From assembly GCA_007922305.1 (NCBI GenBank), contig ML677333.1, positions 16,824,676-16,888,675 of the forward strand: a stretch of 64,000 nt of DNA, written 5' to 3'. The translations under genes and the position numbers were made by a program. Source of the stretch: Dermatemys mawii (lineage: Eukaryota; Chordata; Testudines; Dermatemydidae). Below the pieces are notes generated by a model. It was not told the DNA's origin and searched no databases. It saw only the letters and a list, made by a program, of their open reading frames with translations. Of the stretch, positions 56,640 to 64,000 are shown piece by piece (the stretch's first letter is position 1; each line of letters opens with the position of its first letter).

Positions 56640-56760
56640 TTATGTAAGAGCCTTTGCTGAGGGGCCTTGTCAAAGGCTTTCTGGACATCTAAGTACACTA
56701 TGCCCACTAAATCCCCCTTGTCCACATGTTTGTTGATCTCTTCAAAGAACTCTGTTTACT
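56640..56760 (-). pseudogene. CR1 LINE reverse transcriptase fragment
   Basis: The minus strand reads FFEEINKHVDKGDLVGIVYLDVQKAFDK and then APQQRLL, in short pieces. This is the CR1 RT region around the YLDFQKAFD motif, whose Asp is a metal ligand of the polymerase. Phe in the motif is changed to Val. Only about 40 codons remain, with no ends, so it is a small dead fragment. In intact CR1 elements this enzyme copies the RNA at the target site. Confidence 0.85.
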
Positions 56761-59047
56761 AATCACAAAACTAGCCTCTAGAAATTCAGGTTCTGTAACT
56801 ATCTATGTACTGTTTACCATGGCAACATGGGTTGCTTATCAGAGATGCACTTATTTCTACAAGCATGTTTAAAAATATGCAGAATCTTATTAGTAAATCA
56901 TGCTGATATCATGTTGCATCAGATTATTCCATGACTTTTCAACATGCTCTGATGTGACCTGACATAATGTCCTGTACTATATAAGCTACTAGAACTTGGC
57001 TATTGTAATGACTCTTGGGTATCAGATAGGTGTTTACAACTTAAACAGTTAAAAATCACTTGCAAGTAGCAGCAGAGTACAGGGGAGAAGTGTTTCCTCT
57101 CAAGTTTCAGGCACGTTTTTATGTACAGATACAATTACTACTGAAGGGCTTCAATAGGGAATTGAAGGTCTGATTTTTGGCGCTTGGTGATGTAACCCTG
57201 TGGTAGAGAAAACAGGAAGTGTGAGGTGTGTTGTCTTGCTAAGTTGCCCTTGGAGCAGTGCTGTGCCAAACTACCCCCCAGTGCAGGACTCATTACTATC
57301 TCAGGACACTAAACTGTCTTTAGCACTTTATTTTCCTCTTCTAGAATCTTTTTTTAAAAAAAAATAGATTTTTTTCTATGGAAACCTTTTTCAGTTCATT
57401 TTTAATTCAAGTAACAAACAGGTTCCTGTGAGTTCTCAGGGTAATTTAGGCACAGTTGCCTCAGAAACAGACACCTTTGTAGTTATTTCTGATTTACAAC
57501 GGCTGGCACCTTGGATTCAATCTTTACAAACCAAACAATTTTGATAAAAATTCAATGGAATTATTTCTTCTTCTAGCTGTTAAACATGTTGTATAATATT
57601 TATCATGAGGTAAGAGACAAACATCATTCCAAAGAGTATAGTAAAGTGCCCTGCAGCATTGCAGAGACCTGCCAAGTGCAAATAGCTGCCATCACTGACT
57701 ACACAGAAAGGTTAATTTATGAGGGTGAAGTTATGACTGATGCTTCATTTCACTATGCAGTTTGAGTTTCATTAGTAAACAGCAATTTAATTGAATTTGC
57801 TGTAGCTATGTTTGTGCCTGTGAGCAAGCTGGATTCACACCTCACTCCCCTGGCTGCTCACAGGCATAGGCACAGCACAGCACAAGGGAATGCAAGTTTC
57901 TATTTAAGAGAATGTTGATGGGGAAATGTTTGAGGTATTCACTTGGCTCTGGTGAAGCTGGGGAAGCTGTTCAAAACCCAGAGAGTAAAAGACAGTGTCA
58001 ACCTCGTTTGGGGCTACTCTTCAAAGAAACAGGAGCAAGGCAATATGAAGGATTTCACTGAACATCACAGCACTTCGGGAGGGAAGAGAGAAAGAAAAAC
58101 ATCTGACACTTTCAAATGTGCCTTTAATTAACAAACATCTATCAAGTGATGGAAGAGACATGGTCCCACCTGAAATTCTGAGTCACATCCCCCACCTTCA
58201 ACAATGATTCTCTCTTTGAAATTGCTGGAAATGGATTGAGCAGAATATATTGGTCTGATCCTAACAGAAAATTCCGTGCACAATAAGGGATAAAAATCCT
58301 CTCAAAAATCTTTTCCACATGGTGTAGAGAACAATACCTTCCTTATTTCCTGACTACAAATCAGTTTAAGTTCTAGTGTCTGAGGAACTAATAAATACAC
58401 ATTTTATGTATTTATTTTACATCAAGAAAAACACTTAATATAAAAAGAAATAATATTGGATGTACGTTTGGTTTAAATAAAAAACAAACAAGAATTAAAG
58501 GGAGGGATTGGTTATAGTGAAAGACAAAGAGTCATGGCTGTTGCCAAGGGAAAGATAGTTATCAGAGATAATCAAGTTATCAAAAGAAAATGTGGGTAGA
58601 AAACATAGATTTGTTGTGGCCATTCACTTCCTGCTCATCATTCACTTGTATTCTACAATGGTTGACTATTACATACCAGTACATAAAACTGTCCAAAATG
58701 TTCCAAGGCCATTTCATGCTGAACAAACCAGTGCTCATTTATTATTAAACACAAACAAGTGGGATCTCTTTGATGCTAACTAAATTATAGTGTGCAAAAG
58801 ATTTGCTTGCTAAAGTTTCTTTTGTGACGTGTAAGCCATCATGCTGGGTCTAACTGGCTAATGAAAACCAATTCTTAAATAGTCTGCATGCTCTCTTAAA
58901 AATTGGGGCTGTGGGGCAATAAAAATGTTCTTAATACTGTGTTACAGGCAAACAAGCATTTGCCAAAGACTTCAGGCTCAGACCAACTATACACATTTCA
59001 TGCCACATTCCCTGAAACAGAATTTTAAGCCTGATCTTTAGCTAGTA
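56761..59047. other. Unassigned sequence
   Basis: About 2.3 kb without genes or defined repeats. Short A-rich and T-rich tracts occur (for example 57350-57375). Confidence 0.45.
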
Positions 59048-59050
59048 TAA

Positions 59051-59311
59051 GGGCTTGTCTACACTGACACTTTACAGTGCTGCAATTGTTTCACTCAGGG
59101 GAGTGAAAAAATACCCCCCTGAGTGCAACAAGCTTCAGCACTGTTAAGCGCCAGTGTAGACAGTGCCCCAGGGCTGGGAGCTATGCCCGTCATGGAGATG
59201 GGTTTTTTAGAGCTCTGGGAGAGGTCTGTCCCAGCGCTCTCCTGTGACTACGCAAGCCATATTAAAATACTGCCCTGGTAGCGCTTTAATGTTGCCAGTG
59301 TAAACTAGCCC
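59051..59311. mobile_element. Harbinger-type MITE, complete
   Basis: Ends gggcttgtctacactgacac and the inverse ('gccagtgtaaactagccc') are flanked by TAA (59048-59050, 59312-59314), a 3-bp TWA duplication. Internal 'ctcaggggagtgaaaaaata' and 'cccccctgag' form a stem. 261 bp, with no coding capacity. Confidence 0.9.
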
Positions 59312-59314
59312 TAA

Positions 59315-60234
59315 ATGGATGTAACTTTACTGAAGTTATGGTGCTGTGTCCATTTACCCTAGTTAAGGATGAGAACTTCTGGTTCCCATGGCACAAAAGA
59401 ATAGAACTAATATAAACATGATGTGTTTGATTCTGTTTAGCCAATTGCATAATATTTACTGCTCCAACATCAAGTTCTGGAGTTAGGGACTTGAGTTGGG
59501 ATGGTTAAAAAAAAGAGTCAAGACAGATACACTATTTTCAGGAAACCCATATGGATCTAATGCTGTTCAAAACTTTCAAGGGCTGCAAATATTTTGGTTA
59601 GTAGGATTATTACACAGTATAATTAAGGGAAAGGTGTGCCCAGATAAATTGTTTAAAAGGTTCACCTTGCCATCCAATTTAACTGTTTCAGAAAGAAAAC
59701 CAAAACCCATTTGATTTAACTAGATCAAGACAAGCAATAAATAAGTAAATCAAGCATTTCCTTACCTTACAATCCATCATAATCTGTGTGGGCTGCAATT
59801 TAAAGGCTTTCACAGTTCAAAGACCAAGCATACATATGAATAGGCATAAGAGTAGCAAATGTAAGCTGCAAAAAGTGACAGGTCCATAAAATACAGTATG
59901 CCAAAACATTCTCACATCACAGAATTGTCCTGCACTTCAACTGAAATCTAAAACCTAACACCTGCTTCCTTTGGTCCCCCTGTAGTTTTCTCTATGTGCT
60001 CTGACAGGCTCTTTTCTTTTATCTCCAGAAACATTTCCCCTTTCTATGTATGCCATACACTGAAGTGAAGTATCGGTCCACCCCCTTCCACATCTCCTTT
60101 TACAATACCTAGTGTTAGGCTACATTAAATAGGGACAGGACACACAGAACTCCACATTTTATAGTATTTTAGCTAGCGTGTACGATTTAGTCCCTGATTA
60201 AGCAAGGTACTTTGTTACCCTATTGCCTTCAAGC
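59315..60234. other. Unassigned sequence
   Basis: No gene or repeat recognised. Confidence 0.4.
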
Positions 60235-60342
60235 CACAATCAAGCCCACAAAAGCTTATGTTGAAATAAACTGGTTAGTTTCTAGGTGCTACAAAGTCTT
60301 CCTCGTCTTATTTACGGATACAGACTCACACGGCTGCTAATC
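60235..60342 (+). mobile_element. Penelope-like element 3' tail, diverged
   Basis: 'agcccacaaaagcttatgttg', 'aaataaactggttagtttct', 'aggtgctaca' and 'actcacacggctgctaat' follow the order of the tail at 38757 and 11076-11154. The fragment starts inside the hammerhead-like motif. No clear duplication is seen. Confidence 0.75.
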
Positions 60343-60504
60343 TTAAACCAATCATGTGCTGAAAGTCTGGCATGTGCTTGAAATGGAAGATTTCTCTTTT
60401 CAGATTATTCAGTGTAGTAGGCCAGGCTTAGAAGGTTGTCCTTGTGAGCCAAAGAACTTTAGGGCTATAAAAATACTGCTTGCTAATGAGGGATTTTAAT
60501 AGAT

Positions 60505-60600
60505 CTGAGAATAATAATAATTGATTGGTTTTATTTTTGTAAGTACCTTTCACCCAGGAAGATCCCATTGTACTTTGTGAGCCATCATTCCACTAACCAA
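60505..60600 (+). repeat. Ancient SINE-like fragment
   Basis: 'aataataataattgattgg' followed by 'gtacctttcacccaggaaga' and 'actttgtgagc' resembles the 5' block at 55096-55155. Confidence 0.4.
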
Positions 60601-61799
60601 TGAAGAGAGCAGCTGCTTTGGGGGCAGAATATAGCAATTGTATACCACCAAACACCAAAGCTATACAACAGTTTAAGGTTGGACGTGAGGGACCGTATCA
60701 CAATCATGTGAAATTGGGGGAATTTTTAGGTAACCTGAATGCAGTTAGCCAAATCAGACTTAGGTCAGGACATAGCATTGAATAAGGTTTATTCCTATTT
60801 GTAGAGATGGTCCAAAACCAAAACCTCTTATAATCTAGGAAAGTTTGGATTGCCACCCAAATTTACAGCTAGTCCCTGCATGTATAAAAGAATGAACCAA
60901 AACCCTGGATCCCACACTCCTGAATTTTGGGCAATTTATGACTTATTACCTATATTAGCCTTGTATTAGAGGTTCCTTTAAAAGTACCTGCACTGAATGA
61001 TGTTCTGTATTTACATTGACAAAACCTGTCAAATTTGCTCTTGTCTGTCAGTCTATGGCAGAGGCTTTGGTACTGATGCTAAATGGACATCCAGGATTAG
61101 TATCATCTCATGTAGCTTCTGGCCTTTGACCTATCTTCTCCCTGACCACGACATCATGTCTTTTGTTCTTGACCTGATAGCACTCCAGCATTTCTGTGTT
61201 GTTTCACCAAGGCAAAGAAATATTCTGTTTTGATTAATAAGGTTCCCCTATTCTCTCATAAGTTTAATATCAGAGACCTGTCAGAACTTTAAAGAAACCT
61301 GAAAATTACTTTCAGTCTTGTGATTGCATGGGATGAAGTGCAGTGTCCCCATGAGACAGAAAATAATAACAAATTCTATAGCAGGGTTTTGTGTCCCATG
61401 ACCTTTAGGGGGCCTTCATAGAACATACACTTGGAGCTCATTGCAGGATTGGGGCCATAGTTAGTCTGGAGAATTCTGCTAAATCCCCATCCTAAAAATA
61501 GTTTGACAGCAGTTCCTTGCCCAGTCAGCAGAGTCTGTGTGATTAGAGTAAGTGTCTAGTGAGGTGGTGAAAAATCAGTCTGATGGGGGAAGGGGACTTG
61601 TAGGGGAATATAGGGTGACTCTTCCAGACATATTAACAAAAAGGTGGTTCAAGGTTTCCTCACTCCCCACTCCAGAAACACATTCCCTGCCATACAGATG
61701 GATTGTGCATTGATGGCACCTCAGTTTCTCCTCTTTACTGCCTGAGTCCTACAACAGTTTCATCTCCCAAGGAATGAAATGTTTTAGTCTAATTAAAGC
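60601..61799. other. Unassigned sequence
   Basis: No gene. Frames of 61 and 78 codons lack domains. Confidence 0.4.
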
Positions 61800-61920
61800 C
61801 ACTGGACTCAGAAGGCTATTTGTTTGAAATGTAATGGCCTGTGACATACAGAAGGGCAGATTAGATGATCTAATAGTCCCTTCTGGCCTTAAACTGTACA
61901 GAACTAAGAAGTCAGTTTGG
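61800..61920 (+). repeat. CR1-type LINE 3' end
   Basis: 'aatggcctgtgacatacaga', then 'cagattagatgatctaatag' and 'tcccttctggccttaaa', is the CR1 3' UTR. The octamer tail has decayed (ctgtacagaactaagaa). Confidence 0.8.
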
Positions 61921-62844
61921 TTTCACTTTGCTTGTATAGTACACAGAAGGGATTCTTGACCCATTTCATATTCAATTTGGATTTGATTTTTTTTCAGTTG
62001 AATTGTGTGACTTATGGCCACTAAATTCCACTCTTACTGGGACTAGATTAATTAATTGATGGACTTTAGTCTGAACCCATAGTCTATGGGTATGTATGTG
62101 GCACATGCATATTAATGACTGAATGGTGTTACCAATCAAACTGCTGAGTCAACGGTTTGGGGGAAAAAAAAACAATAGGAAGGACAGATGGCAAAAAGTG
62201 ACCAGGGGCAGGGAGTTGGGTAACATCTGATAGAAACTCCAAGGTGCCAGACCTTGTAGAGGCCATTGGTTGGATCCTGATGGAATAGAAGGGCCTGGAC
62301 TCCCTTACCTACTGCAGGAGTGGCATAAGCCTCATTCCCACTCTCCTCTCCTCTGAGAAGACGACAAGGACATTGCAAACCTGAGGTGAAGCAAAGCCCA
62401 TGTATGGGTGAGGAGCTGGACTGAAAGGCCTTCCAGCTGGGATGTGAGGCTGAATACAGGATGCACTATTCACCAGAACACCTGGCCCCCAGAGCTTTAT
62501 TACAGGATGGTCTTTCATTTCTTCTGGAAACTATATTTTAAAAACAATGACAATCCCTTTCACTTAAGCCACAACTCAAAGGAAAACATTTTGAGATGCC
62601 TCTATTCTCCTTCTATTTGCATATTAAGACTCTGATAAGTGTCCTGCTGTGTGGTGAACTAAGCATCACTCTCTTCCCCTTTCTTCTTCCACTGTTACAG
62701 AGCCTGGACTAGCCAACAAACAGCAATTTACAGAAAGTTACATAGTAGTGTAAGTAAACAAAGGATCTTTTAAATGCTTCCTTCGAAGGCCGATTTCCTG
62801 CTGCTGACAAAGTTCTCAGTTGTGAGCATTTAATCTAGAAGCAT
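61921..62844. other. Unassigned sequence
   Basis: No gene or repeat recognised. Confidence 0.4.
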
Positions 62845-62847
62845 TTA

Positions 62848-63112
62848 GTCTTGGTCTACACTAACAATGCTGTTTGGAATCACTACATTGCTCAAGGGTG
62901 TGGAGGATCATGTGAGGTCATGTGCTCCCCATCCTGTACTGGTAAGAAATGGATTCCATTTCCACCACCGATGGGAGGGCTCCTCCTGTTGCCATAGTGA
63001 CAGCCTTGCGGGGAGGTGGAATACCTACCCCGATGGAAGAAGCTCTCCCATTAGCGTAGATAGCATCTTCACTAAGCTGTGCCACTGCAGCACTGTAAGT
63101 GTAGACAAACCC
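62848..63112. mobile_element. Harbinger-type MITE with TTA duplication
   Basis: The left end gtcttggtctacactaacaa and the right end tgtaagtgtagacaaaccc are inverted copies, flanked by TTA (62845-62847, 63113-63115). 265 bp. The frame at 62867-63121 lies inside and is not a gene. Confidence 0.85.
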
Positions 63113-63115
63113 TTA

Positions 63116-63589
63116 GAATGAACAAGTAAGCAAATTAAGTGGTCTAGTTTAATTTTATGCTACAGAAGCATATTATTAATTTGCTGACCTCACTGATTTA
63201 CTGCAGTAATCAGATTCTCATCTCAGTTCCACCAGTGTAAATCTAGAGTAATTCCTCCCACTTCATGTTACACATGATCCCAATTACATCAACAAGCCTA
63301 ATTCTCTATCCTGTTACCCAATATTATGCTAATGTAACTCCATTTAAAGCAACTGATTACCCCAGCGTCAAATGACGACTAGAACAGAATCAAAGCCAGT
63401 GATGTTCTTCTGGGTTTATACTGGTGTAACTGAGATCATTATCATGTTCTTTTGTGATTCACATTATATTCAGTGTATACTTATAAACGATAAAACAGAT
63501 TCTCTGGCATAAATTGACGTAACTCCACTCATTTCAATCTGGCAATGGGCTCAATCTTCCCACCTGTTCAAATCTCTCAGTTTAAAATT
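63116..63589. other. Unassigned sequence
   Basis: Repeated 'ccaccagtgtaaatctagag', 'ggtgtaactgagatca' and 'gacgtaactccactcatttc' units suggest an ancient repeat of the type at 11310, but ends cannot be set. Confidence 0.35.
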
Positions 63590-63715
63590 GTGCTTAAAAT
63601 AATTAAAAACTTTCTTTAAAAACCTGAGGGGCAAGGACTGTCATTTACACTCAGTATGTTTGTACTGTGCTTAATACACAGTAGCTCTGGTCCATTTGAG
63701 GAGTCTAGGAACTGC
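63590..63715 (+). repeat. L2-type LINE 3' tail
   Basis: 'tgaggggcaaggactgtcat', 'gtttgtactgtgcttaatac' and 'ggtccatttgaggagtctag' follow the order of the L2-type 3' UTR (compare the antisense tail at 3785). Confidence 0.6.
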
Positions 63716-64000
63716 TTTGAGCTGAACTTTATAACTTGGCCCATAACTCCTAAAATAAGGATACCCCTAAATTGGTGGAACTGGCTGAATCGCAAACTCC
63801 AGTAATCCACATGTTGAAGCAGTGTAGAGCAACCTATAGGCAGCTCTAACTCATGCCAGAGCTGGTGCAGAGAATCAGAGAGTCATAACTGAAGGCTGCT
63901 GGACACGGCAGAGAGTTTGGTCCTTTATATAAAGGGATGTTACATATAGGTACTAACTGGAGGATATTACGTTCCCTTGGTTACAATAACGCATAACACA
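63716..64000. other. Unassigned sequence
   Basis: No gene or repeat recognised. Confidence 0.35.

Noticed and set aside
62867..63121. 84-codon frame
   Set aside because: Lies within a Harbinger-type MITE (62848-63112) with target duplication. No homology to a protein.
1..64000. Search for CRISPR arrays, operons, origins or phage genes
   Set aside because: Nothing of this kind is present. The repeat content is that of a vertebrate nuclear genome.

Overview
This window looks like non-coding DNA from a reptile nuclear genome, most probably a turtle. It has no prokaryote-like gene density and no host protein-coding exon, tRNA, rRNA or CRISPR that I can recognise. The turtle assignment rests on the mix of repeats: CR1 and L2-type LINEs, Penelope-like elements with a GIY-YIG domain, Harbinger and hAT DNA transposons, tRNA-like SINEs and several ERV LTRs. 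Several of these match, from memory, families abundant in turtle genomes. That is recollection, not a database result.

Layout. 1-3.3 kb: a short hAT element, a foldback repeat, and a palindromic hAT element with a decayed transposase. 3.3-11 kb: mostly unassigned AT-rich DNA with LINE and SINE remnants and a TA/CA microsatellite. 11-17 kb: an inverted Penelope insertion with a 13-bp target duplication, a solo LTR, then a composite of a GC-rich MITE-like segment, an ERV 3' end (env TM plus LTR, minus strand) and a 5'-truncated Penelope element (plus strand). 19-26 kb: hAT remnants, a palindromic repeat, an LTR, and a second Penelope copy. 26.06-32.63 kb: one Harbinger element of about 6.6 kb with a transposase gene (plus) and a Myb/SANT-like gene (minus). 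Its transposase gene is interrupted by a 2.5-kb second DNA transposon of uncertain superfamily. 33.5-38.5 kb: two solo LTRs, one containing a hAT element. 38.7 kb: an 86-bp Penelope stub with a 14-bp target duplication. 39-48 kb: mostly unassigned. 48-64 kb: L2-like and CR1 fragments, tRNA-like SINEs broken by hAT elements, several Harbinger-type MITEs, and a perfect 23-bp hairpin.

No host pathway is encoded. The proteins are transposon and retroelement products. All carry stops, frameshifts or truncations, except the ERV env TM reading frame, which is open but has lost its surface subunit. The most informative signals are structural: target-site duplications that fix element boundaries and insertion order, an unclassified nested transposon family, and Penelope copies whose 5' ends lie at or near a hammerhead-like motif.
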